A stretch of DNA of 64,000 nt from Tolypeutes matacus (GCA_026826555.1 JAKSZT010054334.1:31588698-31652697); one strand, 5' to 3'; positions 12,812 to 25,311 are shown, numbered from the stretch's first letter. Program-made: numbers and translations. Notes: generated by a model from the sequence alone, not told the origin.

Positions 12812-13253
12812 TGTTGGGGATTGACTCATGTCCCCCACAGAAGGCATGCTCAGTCCTAACACCTGGTCCTGTGGGTGAGAACCCCTTTGTAAATAAAAAT
12901 TTTGAAGATGCTATTCGTTAAGGGATACCAAACCAAATGACTGTGGGCCTTAATTCCAAAATGGCTGAAGTCCTTATAAGCAAAGGAAATTGGCCACAGA
13001 AGGTGAGAAGCCATGGGGAGCAGCTAGAAGCTGGACGTCAGTGGAACCCAGAAGAGAAAGGAGAAGATGCCGCCATGTGAATTGCCATATGATGGAAAAG
13101 CCAAGGAACGCCAAGCATTGCCAGCCAACCAGAAGATGTTCACCCTGGGAGGAAGCAAGTCTTCTGGCTTCTGAAACCATGAGCCAATAAATTCTTGTTT
13201 TTTAAGCCAACCATTTTGTCGTCTTGGTTTTAGCAGCCAGGAAACTGAAACCA
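12812..13253 (+). mobile_element. MaLR-like solo LTR (MST/MLT1 type)
   Basis: It starts TGTTGGGGATTGACTCATG and proceeds through 'ggtcctgtgggtgagaaccc' and 'cctttgtaaataaaaatttt' to a polyadenylation signal AATAAA at 13186-13191. It ends with 'agcagccaggaaactgaaac'. The order is typical of MaLR LTRs, in a version I associate with xenarthrans. Expected 5-bp target duplications are not evident (gtttt before, tcttg after), so the 3' limit may be off by a few bases. Short open frames inside it are spurious. Confidence 0.65.
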
Positions 13254-13705
13254 TCTTGGTATTGGGAACAAAATCTTGTGACACTGGAATGTTAAAACAT
13301 GAGCCTCAGCCAACCTTATCATGTATATATTTGTATCTATGTGTATTTTTTTTTTTTTTTTTTTGTAACCTGTTTGGTAGTCTCATAATGAGTTTCATTA
13401 GTCTCTAACAACTCAGAGTTGACCAATCATCAGCAGGGAATTTTCCCAGATTTTCTACTATTGTTAAGCCTTAATGAAAGAATGCAGCTTTTATTTGTTG
13501 TATTGCATTAGATAGATAAAAGTGGTTTAATAATGCCTCCTGTGATCTTAAATCCTAATTTTAATCAAGAACAATTTATAGTCCCATGGTACGCTGTATT
13601 TTTTAAAGCATTTTCAATTGCAAAAGTAAATTAAAAATATAATTGTGTTATATATTTCCCTTCTAGTGAATCATTTCTGAATGTTAAGAGTTGTACTTTG
13701 AAAGT
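13254..13705. other. Unassigned sequence with a T tract
   Basis: AT-rich, with a run of T at about 13348-13365. Nothing else can be assigned. Confidence 0.45.
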
Positions 13706-14288
13706 TGTATTAGTCAGCCAAAGGGGTGCTGATGCAAAATACCAGAAATCAGTTGGTTTTTATAAAGGGTATTTATTTGGGATAGAAGCTTACAATTATT
13801 GGACCATAAAGCATAAGTTTCTTCCCTCACCAAAGTCTGTTGCTACATGTTGGAGCAAGGCAGCTGCCGGCTTTGGCCAGGGTTCAGGCTTCTTGGGTTC
13901 CTCTCTTCCTGGGGCTCCATTTCTCTCTGGGCTTAGCTCCTCTGTTTCTTCCACAAGGTCAGCTGTAGACTAGGAGGCTCTCTAGGCTTTGCCTCTCTCT
14001 ACAAGGCCAGCTGTAAACTCTCGGGTGAATGGCTTGTCCTATCCCGGGGCCTTCTCTCCTTCTTCACTAGAACTCCAACGTCAGAACTGCTTCAACTCTG
14101 TCCTTTGCCATGCCTTTTATATTTGATTCCTGCCCCACCAAGGGGTGGGGCTCAACGCCCTACTGACGTGGCCCAGTTAACGCCCTAATCATAACTTAAT
14201 CATGACCAGATTAGCAGACCAGTTTATAAGCATGATCCAATATCTATTTTTGGAATTCATAATTACATCAAACTGCCAAACTGCTATA
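13706..14288 (-). mobile_element. Solo LTR, family A (xenarthran MaLR/ERVL-like)
   Basis: It begins on the plus strand with TGTATTAGTCAGCCAAAG and ends in 'aaactgctata', a one-base variant of the 'CTGCTACA' terminus seen in sibling copies at 44.6 and 58.3 kb. Flanking 5-mers aaagt (13701-13705) and gaagt (14289-14293) match at 4 of 5 positions. Read on the minus strand it has the LTR order: U3, a TATA-like box near 'atataaaaggcatgg', then AATAAA near the end. The open frame of 91 codons inside it is an artefact. No internal retroviral genes flank it. Confidence 0.8.
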
Positions 14289-15142
14289 GAAGTTATAACC
14301 TAACTTTCGTTGTTAATTCCCTTTCAAAATATCCCAAAAGTTGGGAGCAGGTGCAAGGATCCTATTGAAAATCCTGATGTTACTGGCTGTTTAGTTGATG
14401 CAAATTTAGATCTTGATTTTTTTATCCTTCTTGGGCCGGGGTGGGGAGGAGGGATCCAATTTTGGAGACTGTGTAATATGAAGACTTCTTAAATCTGCTG
14501 TTTAAGCTCCCAGAGTCTAAATACAGAGCATGCCCTTAATGATATCTGTTTAAAAATCAAGGAAATGGAGATGCCTCAGCTGGGAGGATATGGGCAGAAA
14601 AGAACCCCAAGCTGCCTCCTTCATTTAATCACAGTCAGCTGTCCTTCTAGGGGTTCCAAATTATCAGTGGGGCAACTTTTATTTTTCATTTTCCAATTTG
14701 AACAAGCAGGTGTTTCTTTCATGAGGCCCATATGTTCCTTTGCAAGCTTTAGCCAAAACACCTACAGTATAGCCTATGGCAATGTGGCATCCAGCCAATT
14801 TCCTTATAAGATTTTCCTTTTTATTCCCAAGACTATATGTGGAAAGTGAACGAGTGTGTGTGTATGCATGTGTTTGTGTTCATAGGTGTGTGTGTTGAAA
14901 AGATAGAGCAGGAGAGCAATGGCATTGTCTTTGAGCTAGTAGAGCTTCCTCTCTTGATGCCAACAAACCACAAAGAAGATGAGGCATCAGCGAGGCCCAA
15001 GGTCCAAACTGACCCCACGCCAAACTCCCGCTTGTCGGCATATTTCCCAATAGGCAGGAACATGGCTGTGGCAGAACCCAGAGAGCAGCTGTCTCTATCT
15101 GGCAAGCAGACAGTAGTAGGCCACCCACGTGGATTTCTTGAG
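14289..15142. other. Unassigned sequence with a TG-rich patch
   Basis: An irregular TG-rich stretch lies around 14850-14895. Open frames of 90-122 codons on both strands (14833-15248) overlap one another and show no domain, so I treat them as chance. Confidence 0.4.
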
Positions 15143-15415
15143 TTAAAAATAATAGATACCAGCCATTATACATTTTGTAAAAACCTATAAAATTATGCTG
15201 TGCCAAGTGTAAGACATAATGTAAACTATAGGCCATGGTTAGTAGCAATGTTTCAATATGTGTTCATCAATTGTAAAAAATGTACCAGACTAATGAAGGC
15301 TGTTGTTAATAGGGGAAGCCTGGAGGGTTGGGGCATATGGGAATCCCCTATACTTTCAATGTAACATGTATATGAGCTAAAGCTCCTTTAAAAATAAAGA
15401 AAAAAATTATTGAAA
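15143..15415 (+). mobile_element. L1 3' end (long-3'UTR subfamily), 5'-truncated
   Basis: It matches the terminal part of the L1 3' untranslated regions at 25.9-26.2 and 27.7-27.98 kb: 'agataccagccattatac', 'aatgtaaactata', 'gttagtagcaatg', 'tgttcatcaattgtaa' and 'gctaaagctcctttaaaa', then an A-rich tail. It is 5'-truncated and no open frame remains. I could not define target duplications. Confidence 0.75.
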
Positions 15416-16423
15416 AAGTTCCTACCAGCAGCAAAAAAAGCAGAGCACCACTCAAAGTTGACTGCTCCTTGCTCCATCAGGATCACCAAGAGGAGCCCAG
15501 AAGAGGGGGATGAGATGGCACAGGAAAGGTCTGTGGAGCTAAGAAATGAGGCTTCTACTGTAACCGTGGGGAGATGGTTATCTGGGAGATAACCTGCCAA
15601 GGCGTGTGCTGGAAATGATTTTCTGTGTAAGCACAGCTTCATGATCAGCACCAAAATGCAGGTTGCTGGGAGAAAGCATGCAATGTTTATGCAAGGAAAA
15701 AGACTGCACTTCAGAACAAGTGACGCTCTGCCCATTCTTACAGGGACAAAGAATAATCTAGATACATGTCCCATTTCTTCTGACGAGCTTGAAAATGAGC
15801 TTACCATCTCTATGTATCTTACACTCACTTTGTTTCCAGATTAGCATGGAAGTGAAAAATCTGAGTCTTTATTCTATATTTGCCAAATAGTCCCATTTCA
15901 CAGATTTGATTTCCCTAGGATAAGATGAATTTTCTTACAAAGGTATTTATCATGTAATTGGATTCCTAGACCTAGTTCTGTGTTCTCATACCATGGAGGG
16001 TCCAGGTTGAGGGTTTTATTTCCTACCTCTATCCATCATACTGCACCTCTGTGCATACACACACACACATTTATATACATGCATACATACTCCTCCCTCT
16101 TCCCAGCTTCTGCAGAACTTGATGGTACAAAGACTGTGCTATTATTATTGCTTTCCCTTGAGAATATGTTGTCAAAATATGTTATTCAAAAAATTCTTAA
16201 AGGTAGCTAAGTAATATTAATTGAAGTACACCAACCAATACAGAAATTACAGTGATTTGGGAGGGGGAATTGAGTGGTAGTCTTCTGCAAGGGTATGAAC
16301 TTTAAAAAAAAATAACTTTTTTATGTTTACGTAAAGAAAATGAGCAGGACAGAATAGCTACCTATGAATTATTTTGTGTTTGGTTTTCTGTCTTTCCCTA
16401 TATAATGTTCTCTAGTGACTTGC
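15416..16423. other. Unassigned unique sequence
   Basis: A 146-codon minus-strand frame (15388-15828) begins inside the L1 tail and contains no recognisable motif. I judge it chance. A short CA repeat sits near 16058-16072. Confidence 0.45.
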
Positions 16424-16580
16424 TAAGTGTGATTTATGGACTAGCAGGATTAGCATCTCCTAGGAGCTTGTAAAAAATGTAGAATTTCCAGCTCCTCCCC
16501 AGACCTACTGCATCAGAATCTGCACTTTAACAAGACCCTCAGGTGACTTCCACACATGTTAAAATTTGAGAAGCTGTCCT
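16424..16580. mobile_element. MER5-like hAT DNA transposon
   Basis: It contains the MER5 order 'gcatctcctaggagcttgt', 'cagacctactgcatcagaa', 'aacaagaccctcaggtgac' and 'aaaatttgagaagc'. MER5 is a short non-autonomous Charlie/hAT element of early placental mammals. The ends are eroded, so the limits are approximate. Confidence 0.7.
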
Positions 16581-17518
16581 GGTACCATCAGGAAAACTTA
16601 GGTTATATAGTTAGTTACATTTATTATTTATTTCAGGCAATATTGATTATAGTATTTACCAAAGGTTGCAGTATCATCAAACCATCAGTCAATATCTCAG
16701 TCTGAACCAGGATTCTGAGGGAAAATTTGAAAACCTTCCCAAAGTGCTTTGTCTGAAATGGACAACACTGGAAGAATCCAATTTATAGGAATAATAAAAA
16801 GCAAAGTGATGCATATTTACACATTTTGAACCATTGTAGTTTCAATCAATTAGACATCGCAATATTAAAGGTATTGATTAGCTGTCATAAAGTCAGCTGA
16901 TAATGACATTCAGTGACAATAAAACTGAAACCATATGTCAGACATAAAATTGTATTAGCTAATGAGATGACTTAAATTTAGGGTATTAGATATAATTGAA
17001 AATAACCTTCTTAGATGGCAACAGTCTCCTCAAACAATGGTGAAAAGGATTCAGACTTCAACTTTGCAATAACTGGATTGTAACACCCTCATAACTCAAT
17101 GATGAAGTAACCAATGCAGCACAGTGAAGCATGAAGCAGCGAAGAATATAGTGGTAGGAGGAGGTGATGAGCTCTGCCTCTGTAATCTGAGACTCCATCC
17201 TGCTATTAACCTATTCTCAGAACTTCAGGCAACTCCAGTGGAAATCGCCTATGTGAGACAATGACAGGATATCTCTGTAAAAGTTACAAAAGTCGGGGCT
17301 CTTGAGAAAACTATTCAAAACATAACGTGCTCAAACTCATGGAATCTTTACATGCTGTCTACCAAATAAAAATATTTTTAAAATATCTAAGGAAATGCCT
17401 TACTTATCAAATTCAATGGGCTTTTCCTTTAAAAGAAAAGAGTAAGCAGTTTTAGCTGCGTTGTGGATAAAAGGTTTTAAATTTAGACTTGTACAGGGAA
17501 AGTTTTAATGAACTAATG

Positions 17519-17696
17519 CAGTGGTCCTCAAACTTTAGTGCTTCAGTACCATATAAAAGCCATAGTAAAACACAGATTTCTGTGTTCTACCACCAGATTC
17601 AGTAGGTCCGAAGTAAGTCCAAGAATTTGTATTCCTAAAAAGTTCCCAGGTGATGGTGATGATGCAGGTACAGGGTCTGTACTTTGTAGACCACTG
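17519..17696. mobile_element. MER5A-like hAT element with 8-bp target duplication
   Basis: The termini cagtggtcctcaaac and 'gtagaccactg' are the inverted ends of MER5A. The interior has 'gattcagtaggtccgaag' and 'gttcccaggtgatg'. Flanking 8-mers aactaatg and aactaaga match at 6 of 8 positions, as expected for an old hAT insertion. Confidence 0.8.
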
Positions 17697-17734
17697 AACT
17701 AAGACATATTACTGATCCTTTTAATTGCTTTTAT

Positions 17735-17880
17735 TATAGTCATTTATTCTACAAACATTATTAAGCATTTTCTGTGTGCCCAGACAATGCTAATTGTTAG
17801 AGATGCAAAGTTGAATAAGCCAGCCTTGCTGTCCAAGAGCTCACAGTGTAATGGGATTGCACAAACCCATAGAGGGGTAA
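17735..17880 (-). mobile_element. L2-like LINE 3' end, antisense
   Basis: It has the antisense L2 landmarks 'ctacaaacattattaagc', 'tgtgcccagacaatgctaa', 'gatgcaaagttgaataagcc' and 'ccaagagctcacagtgtaa'. Confidence 0.6.
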
Positions 17881-18114
17881 CTACTCTCTTTAGCCATTAA
17901 ATTAGAGGAGAAACACTCTCCCTGCCCTCTGTACTGGTGTCTTCCATTCATTACTTCTCTGCTTTCCTCAGGCGACAGGAGATCTCTGATCAATCCGGAG
18001 AGGAGGCCCACGCTATTTAAAGTGTCAGTCCTTTCTTATACCCTATCAGATGGCACTCAATATTAGTAACTCACCCAGACACCATATCAAAGCCCCAGGG
18101 CTGATTACCTGTGG

Positions 18115-18495
18115 TATAAGGCCTAAAATTAATATTATTTGCTGCCTTGACATCTGAAACTGGAGTACCTTGAATGGTCTAACCACAAGTTCCCCTCCCC
18201 ACTCTACCCCTGCAGATAAGGACCCCTAGCCAAACCAGCCTCCTTATCAAACAGATCAAATGCGGTTCCTGCTTATCCCTAAGTAGTAGGTTTCAGTTCC
18301 TTGCCAGCCCACGGACTCATTTAAACAAGCTAATCACATCCGGAGGGCATCCCAATATCCTGTTGCTACAAATTCTGCCTCCCACAGTCCTTGGTTGTTC
18401 CCTCTGTGGCCCTGTGTGGCTTGTGGTGTCCTCCTTCCCTGGGCTGAGAGTATATGTAATAAAACTGTAGGTCTCATCTGTCCAAAGTTGGGTAT
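18115..18495 (+). other. Possible ERV LTR remnant
   Basis: This is a GC-richer patch ending with a polyadenylation-like 'taataaaactgtaggtctc' and a short downstream segment, the arrangement seen in class I LTR R-U5 regions. I cannot name a family, find the ends or find a target duplication. It could equally be unique DNA. Confidence 0.25.
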
Positions 18496-19084
18496 TGTGT
18501 GTTCAGCCATCCTTTCACCACTGGGGTGAAGAGGAGGTAGTCACGTTATTATTCTCACATTCATCTCCGAGTCTCATTCACCCTGTCAGTTTCAGGATTT
18601 GTGACCTAGTAGATTTGTTTCCCTGCAAGTTAAGGTTTGCAACAGCACCATGCATTGTAGTTATTACAGCTAAGTAACTGCCTTGGTTCCTTCTCTCCCG
18701 ATTTGCTCCCACAAGTCCTTGCCTTAAAACCCCCGTTCCAAAACCTCAAGAAATGATCTGGTCCTATTGCCAGTGAAATAATGTCTCTGTCTACCCACTC
18801 AACTCTTTGCCTAGCCCAGGTTCCATCATCTAAATTGGAAACTTTCCCACCTCTAGGACACCCTAGTGTTGACTATTGCCCAGCTCTTGACTGATTTGCT
18901 AATGTTCCTCTGTCAAAGCTTTCCCTATGCCTTATGCCTCCTGGTGCAGTCCTCATCACTGCAAGTAGGTGACAGTACCTGGATACCTCCTCTATTTTTC
19001 TCTGTCCATGTTGTTTTTAATCTGCCTTTAGACCATAGCCATGAGCTAAAACAGGTCACAGAACAGGGAAAGTTCCTTGGCACA

Positions 19085-19386
19085 TCAACAACTAACACTC
19101 TTCCACATACCCTCTCTTCACCTGGCTAACTTCCCTGTCCCTGAGTATCAGTTTAGAGGTTACTTACTCCCAGGAATTTCCCTCAATCTGTGTTAGGTAT
19201 CTCTACTAATTGTTCACTAACCACTAATTGTTCATAACACTATTCTTATATTATCATTTACCAAATGGTACTATACTTCTTTGCTTATTTGTTTCTCTAC
19301 CCCAAGAGACTGAAAACATTAGGATCCTTGCTCACTGTTTTATCCCAGCCTGTAGCACAATGCCTTGCACATTGAAAACATTAAAT
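19085..19386 (+). mobile_element. L2-like LINE 3' end
   Basis: L2 3' landmarks are in order: 'cacctggctaacttccctg', 'ttactcccaggaatttccc', 'agactgaaaacattaggatc', 'ctgtagcacaatgccttgc' and 'aaaacattaaatatatgt'. The TAAG microsatellite that follows probably grew from the L2 tail. Confidence 0.6.
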
Positions 19387-19389
19387 ATA

Positions 19390-19390
<1 letters not shown>

Positions 19391-19442
<52 letters not shown>
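19391..19442. repeat. (TAAG)n microsatellite
   Basis: About 12-13 uninterrupted copies of the tetranucleotide GTAA. The tract begins at the end of the L2 fragment. Uninterrupted repeats of this length are likely to vary in length between individuals. Confidence 0.95.
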
Positions 19443-19443
<1 letters not shown>

Positions 19444-19513
19444 GGTCTGAATTAGTTAGGCAACTACTGGGGTTCCAGCACTGTATGTGTGTAATGTGAA
19501 TAATGGGAATATT

Positions 19514-20099
19514 TGTAGCAGTTTGGCAGTTTGATATAGTTATGAATTCCAAAAATAGATACTGGATTATGCTTATAAACTGGTCTGTTAATCTGGGCAT
19601 GATGAAGTTATGATTAGGGCATTGACTGGGCCACGTCAGTAGGGCATTGAGCCCCACCCCTTGGTGGGTGGGGAATCAAATATAAAAGGCATGGTAAAGG
19701 ACAGAGTTGGAACAGTTTTGATGTTGGAGTTCTGATGACAAAGGAGAGAAGGCCCCAGGAAAAGAAACAAGCCATTCACCTGACAGTTCACAGCTGGCCT
19801 TGTGGAGAGAGGCAAAGCCTAGAGAGCCTCACAGTCTACAGCTGACCTTGTAGAGGAAACAGAGGAACTGAGCCCTGAGAGAAATGGAGCCCTGGGAAGA
19901 GAGGAACTCAAGAAGCCTGAACCCTGCCAAACGTTGGCAGCTGTCTTGCTCCAACACGTAGCAACAGACTTTGGTGAGGGAATAAAACTTATGCTTTATG
20001 GCCTGGTAACTGTAAACTTCTACCCCAAATAAATACCCTTTATAAAGACCAACCGATTTCTGGTATTTTGCATCAGCACCCCTTTGGCTGACTAATACA
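19514..20099 (+). mobile_element. Solo LTR, family A, with perfect 5-bp target duplication
   Basis: This is the cleanest copy of the family, in sense orientation. It starts TGTAGCAGTTTGG and ends GGCTGACTAATACA. Flanking 5-mers are identical: atatt at 19509-19513 and 20100-20104. It carries a TATA box (tataaaa, 19681-19687) and AATAAA signals at 19981 and 20028, placing U3, R and U5 in the normal order. The length is 586 bp. TG...CA ends with a 5-bp duplication fit class III (ERVL/MaLR) elements. No internal coding region is attached, so it arose by LTR-LTR recombination or was deposited alone. Confidence 0.9.
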
Positions 20100-20585
20100 A
20101 TATTAAATTTTATTTTGAAGATATTTTATCTTTTGATTTCCAGCATACATATATTTTACTATAGTCTTTCCCAGGTATCCACAAAAGGAATGCTCAGAAA
20201 AGACTGAAATAATAATTAACTTTTGACTTTCCAAACATCCAGCAAGTAAATTGCTTTGCAGGCAAGGTAGTTTTCTTGAGAAAGGATTTTCTAAATTCCT
20301 TTAGTTCATGTAAGATATCCTCCACTATCTTTCATGACTCATATTACATAGATTTCACGTAGTATGGAAGGGATACTTTTTACCTATGACAGGAAGGCTG
20401 CTTCAATGGTGGGGAAAAGATATGACGTAAAGCACCTTGAAATGAGGTGTTTCTATTTCAAACATCTAAATTATATGGTATTGGTTAACTGATTGGGTCA
20501 GCAGGGAAACTTAAAGACTCCTGTATGAAAGGCTGGAAAGACGGAGAATCATGATATATATCAGCAAAATATTTGATAATACTGT

Positions 20586-21031
20586 CGTAATGGTTAGGCT
20601 AATGTGTTAACTTGGCCAGGCAATGGTACCCAGTTGTTTGGTCAAGCAAGCACTGGGCTAATTGTAATACAACGGAATTTAATGGACTTTAATCATCAGT
20701 GAGTTGATTGCATTTATGGCTGATTACATCTACAATCAACTGATGAGATTGCCTTCAGCATTGAGTGACATCTCATCCAATCAGTTGAAAGCCTTAAAAG
20801 AAGAAGTGCTTTCAGCATTCAGGCAGAGAATTCCCATCTCTACCTCAGGCAACCATTGTCTCCTGGGGAGCTCATCAAGGACCTTCAGCAGAGTTCCCAG
20901 CTCATAGCCTGCGCTACAGAATTGGGGCTTATAACAAACCTACATTAGCATGAGACAATTTTATAAAATCTCATACTATTTACAGATATCTCCTGTCAGT
21001 TCTGTTTCCCTAGAGAACCCATACTAATACA
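20586..21031 (+). mobile_element. MLT2-like ERVL solo LTR with perfect 5-bp duplication
   Basis: The beginning 'cgtaatggttaggctaatg' corresponds to the TGTGATGGTTA start of MLT2-type LTRs with decayed terminal bases. The end is 'ccatactaataca'. Flanking 5-mers actgt (20581-20585) and actgt (21032-21036) are identical. The sibling at 43555-43997 aligns along its length. The middle carries 'catccaatcagttgaaagcc', diagnostic for MLT2 as I remember it. Open frames inside it are spurious. Confidence 0.8.
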
Positions 21032-22659
21032 ACTGTCACTTGCAATAGTCTGAAAAACCCTTCATCTATCCACTAAGCCCATAGCTCTAGTGAAACAGTG
21101 TGGAAAATAAAATATGAGTGTGTGTTGTTACTGGCTGTATTCAGCAAGTTGACAGAAGAAAGAGAAGAGCTCAGGCAAAGCTGGCTTCTTTGCAAACAGA
21201 ATGAACAGGAATACAGTCCAGAAATTTTGGGACTCAACATCAGTACATCAACAGCTAAGAGGTAAAATTGTAAAAGGCTTAAAGCAACAAGGTCCTTTGA
21301 AACTGAATTTGTTTGCAAAGATCAGGTTGAAGGTATGTCATTCTCACCCAAATCTGAAAACCTCGAAGTAATCAACATTTAGGTGAAAGTGGGAAGCACT
21401 AGGGTGAGGAAACAAGCACATTTTTATTTGGTTTATGTCTTGGTAAGAACTTTGAATGTGATTACTGTCATATGGCATTGCCTAGAAATAGATTTTAAAA
21501 CTCTGCTATATTTTTGAGGGAGATATATCATCAAAGATACATATCTTTGAATGCTTTGGGCTTAAAAAAGCCACACCTGTATTAGCAGCAAGAGGCCTTG
21601 GAAAGCTGGGAGTCACCAAAGAAGGCATCATTCTCAGTTTTCATTTCAAAGTGAGCATCGACAGTAATGAACAAGAAATAATGTCCCAGAAGGCAGAGCC
21701 AAAGACCACAGAGAGCATTGGAGATGGGGCTTTCTCACCAAGAAAACCAGGGCATGACTGGGAACTTTCCCAGCTCCCATAATAGAGGAACTTCCCAATG
21801 CCTACCCAGCAGGAATTTATCGTTTCTAGGGACAGAGATCCACTGGAATCTCCTTTATTACTTTTCTCAATGAAAGTTCCTACTGCTCTTGTGCCTCTTG
21901 CATCATCATTGTACATTGGCTGAGTGTGTTGAGGTGAGAGGTTGAGGGAGGTTTAGATAACTTGCTTTTTAGTTCATACATTGCTAGACAACATGAGGCC
22001 ACTTAGACTCTTGATGGAGCGTTGAGCATATCACTCAGAAATCCTGCACTTTGAGGTAGCTACCATAACTTTGGATTGTCTCACTTGAGGTGGAGATGTG
22101 CCTAGCTATTTAAGGGATAGGCTCTGGAAGAGATGGTTTGTGGACTGCCAAAGGTTCTTGCTACACTTTCATATTTTAGAAAATTTAAGAGATGTCTATC
22201 CAGCCAAGGACTATACTTCCCAACATCTGATTGGGCTACTTGAATAGTTATTATCAATGAAATGTGATTGTAAATAATATATATCCCTTCCTGACCTAGA
22301 TGGTAAGTATCAGTGTGCCCACTTCACCTCCTTTATTATGACCATGGGAGTGTTGGAGATGGCAGATAAAGGATGAGGAAGTCTGGGTCCCCGAGTTGCT
22401 ATTGGGCAGAGAGCCACTAGACCGTGCCTACACTGGATTGTTCCAGGAGTGAGAAATATAATTTATTTTCTGATGAAGTCACTGATATTTGAGAATTTAT
22501 CTGTTAGTTTTGCTTTAATGAAAGTAGTATTTATTTATTTATTTTTCATTTAAGCATGGATGGGGGCTCAGGATGAAAGAGCAGCTTAATATTTAATAAA
22601 ATAAAAGTACATTTCCCCTCTACATCTGAGTTATAGAATGGTTTAAATTTTTCAACATT
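21032..22659. other. Unassigned unique sequence
   Basis: No gene is seen. A 91-codon minus-strand frame at 21641-21916 has no recognisable motif. Confidence 0.45.
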
Positions 22660-22815
22660 GCCATACATACATTATGCCATTTTACATTACAATAATCCTA
22701 AGAGGCTGTCATTCTGAGCCATTATAGCTTTGGCAAAACAGAGATTTAGAGATTAAGTAATGTGCTTAGGTTATGGGAGGGAGAATCCGGTCACTCTAAC
22801 CCTGCTCTTTTTCCC
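22660..22815 (-). mobile_element. MIR-like SINE, antisense
   Basis: Antisense MIR phrases are present: 'ccattttacattacaataat', a gap, 'gagatttagagattaagtaa' and 'tgtgcttaggttatggg', leading to 'ccggtcactctaaccctgc'. The copy is degraded. Confidence 0.5.
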
Positions 22816-24847
22816 TCTCGCCCTCCACCTCCACGGCAATATTATGGGTGTGAGGGATTTCTCTACACTTGGCTTATTACTAGGGATAAACTCTTTTTCC
22901 TATCTCTTTCAAGGAAGCCCTTGAAAAGAAGAGTTTGCCTAAGTACATACATAAAAGCTAAAACTGGGAGAGAAAAGGGAAAGAGCTGAGACTGGGATGT
23001 AGGCAGGTATGGCAGATCCCTCTCCAAGGCTAAGCCATTCCTGAAAGCAAAGAGGAAATATCTGGCAAGAACCAATCCAACCCTACAACAAAATGACCTC
23101 TGCTAAAGGACATAAGCATGTTGCTGGACATAGAGCTAGAAAGAAATAGATTGGCCTAAAAGATTAATTGGCTAATCATGACCAACCAGTTGAGAATCAT
23201 AATTATTTATTCCACAGAAACATGTTGGTGCCAAACACAGCAAGTCACTGAAGGCTTTCATTTGGAGTAACCTGCTTAATTTCCTTATATGTTTCATATG
23301 GGCCCAATTTTGCCTTGCCAGTGCATTCATCCTTAATTAACCCCTGTGGTAGCACGGGATTAATTTTTAGGGAAATATGAAGCATGTGGACAAATATTCC
23401 TATTTTAAGTTAACCCTAGGTTTTCATTGGTTTTATTTATTCAATTAAAATTTTATATTTTACCTCATTTTAATTTAATTAAAAATTTAGTAAAATTATT
23501 CAGTAAAAATCTTTAGTCAGTTTTCCCCAGTTAGCACTCTGGAATTCTGAAGCAAAAATTTCCCTAAAAATCCCAATAACAATGATTGTGTTTATTTTAA
23601 TGTGCACAGTTAGTTAGACCATAAAAGAGAAGATTGTGGCGCTAAGTATGAACACAAGTTCAAAAATTTTAGTTTTCCTCAAAAACAAAGAGGATGAGAT
23701 ATGAACTTTTGATAAACCTGTCTCAAAAGACTCCTACATGTGACCAAGTAGAAAATTAGCTTCTGCATGCCCTGTATGGTATGACCCATAAGAGGATAAA
23801 GGGACAGATACTGATATCCTAAGCTGAAGTCATTTACTTAGGAAAGATGGCTTTAGTTCATAGAGCAAAGGTTCAAACTTGTTTTATGTTGACATTTCCT
23901 TGACCTCCATTTCCAATTCTAAAAGACCTGTACTCCAAAGTATTCCTGCTCTTATTCCAAATATATACGATGTGGATCATGCTCATAATCCCAGTTAAGG
24001 TATATGAGTATTTTCACAGGCAGGATAAAAATATGTTACACACATAGCTCTCATCTATATGGGCCCAGGTGAGATAAAGGGGGCAACTTGAAGGAAGAAA
24101 TGTGAAGGAAGTACTATCACTCTGTGGTGTCTCTGGATGACCTTTCTTCATTCTTTTCTTCCTAGTGGCATCCCATTCCCAACATTCCAGTGTCTGGAGT
24201 TTTTATTCCTTCTCTGATTATGCCCTGGCTTGAGTGGATCCTTCTAATTCCCAGGACTGAACAAAAACCTCTACCCATAGAATTGCTTCATTCATACCTC
24301 AGGATCCATAGTCATACAAGACAGCATTCAATCATTTTGGATGTTGTTATAGAGCTAATTTATGCCCTGGGTCCTTCCGAGGAACTGGGTCTTGTCCCCT
24401 GTGCCCTAAATATATTCTTTGCTTTCTTACCAAAAATATTGAATATTTTAATTATCATTATAACTTAATACACTGGTTATCTGGTTTGTCATATTTCATC
24501 ATTTCCAATGCTTACATTATTTCATCTTTGAACATCGCTCCCCTTTTATATCTTTTTAATATGTATGTCATAATCAATGGCATCCTTAGGCCAGGTGGCA
24601 CTTGTAGCATGGTTGTTATCACTGCTGTCATGACTAGACAACTGCAACCCCTTGATGTTTCAGTAAACAAAACATTTGAGTCATATTCCTTCTCCATACT
24701 CCTTTGACTGGCACCTTCTAGTAAGCTCATGAAAACACTAGAATCAAAATCTGCAGAAAGAGTGTCAGCAGGTTAGGAGAAAATGCTAGAGATGAGAATG
24801 AAGTCTTTAAGAAATGCTTCATTACCTACACCCTTGGTATCATAGAG
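22816..24847. other. Unassigned unique sequence
   Basis: AT-rich, with a strong AT patch at 23430-23520. No gene or named repeat is seen. Frames of 92 and 73 codons at 24190-24707 have no recognisable feature. Confidence 0.45.
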
Positions 24848-25019
24848 CAGTAGTTCTCAAACTTGAGCATGTATCAGAATCTTGTTACAACACAATTTGC
24901 TGGGCTCCAATACAGAATTTCTTAGTCAGTCTGGGGTTGGGCCCAGGAATGTTCATTTCTAACAAGTTTCCAGGTGATGCCGACACGGCTAGTCCAGGGT
25001 AACATTTTCAGAACCTGTG
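24848..25019. mobile_element. MER5-like hAT element with 8-bp duplication
   Basis: It starts 'cagtagttctcaaacttgag' and ends 'tttcagaacctgtg', the MER5 inverted termini. The interior has 'ctaacaagtttccaggtgat'. Flanking 8-mers tcatagag (24840-24847) and tcctaggg (25020-25027) match at 6 of 8 positions. Confidence 0.75.
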
Positions 25020-25311
25020 TCCTAGGGAATAAATAAAATTATTTTTAAAAAATTATCAGTGATTCGGAGAGTCAAATTCTGAAAGTTTTAAGAATATCTA
25101 AAGCATTTTAGTTTACTTTGCAATAAGAATGATACGTTAGCAGAAGAATGATATAAGATATATCTATTCTAGGTATAAAAGGTCTCCTTAAGTAGGGATA
25201 AGATGAAAATTTTAAGTGATATAAGAGGCATTTGCACCATAGTTTAATTAGCAATTTTAAAAAATTAGTGACCCATAAAAAATGCTGTGTTTTAAAATCA
25301 TTGTCACCCTG

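Noticed and set aside
15388..15828. 146-codon minus-strand frame as a gene
   Set aside because: It starts inside an L1 A-rich tail and has no domain, start context or conserved motif. Frames of this length are expected by chance in AT-variable DNA.
19391..19442. CRISPR-like or other array at the TAAG repeat
   Set aside because: It is a 4-bp microsatellite without spacers in a mammalian window.
19340..19657. 105-codon minus-strand frame with a repeated Leu-Leu-Thr-Tyr segment
   Set aside because: The repeats are the TAAG microsatellite translated, and the rest is L2 and LTR sequence.
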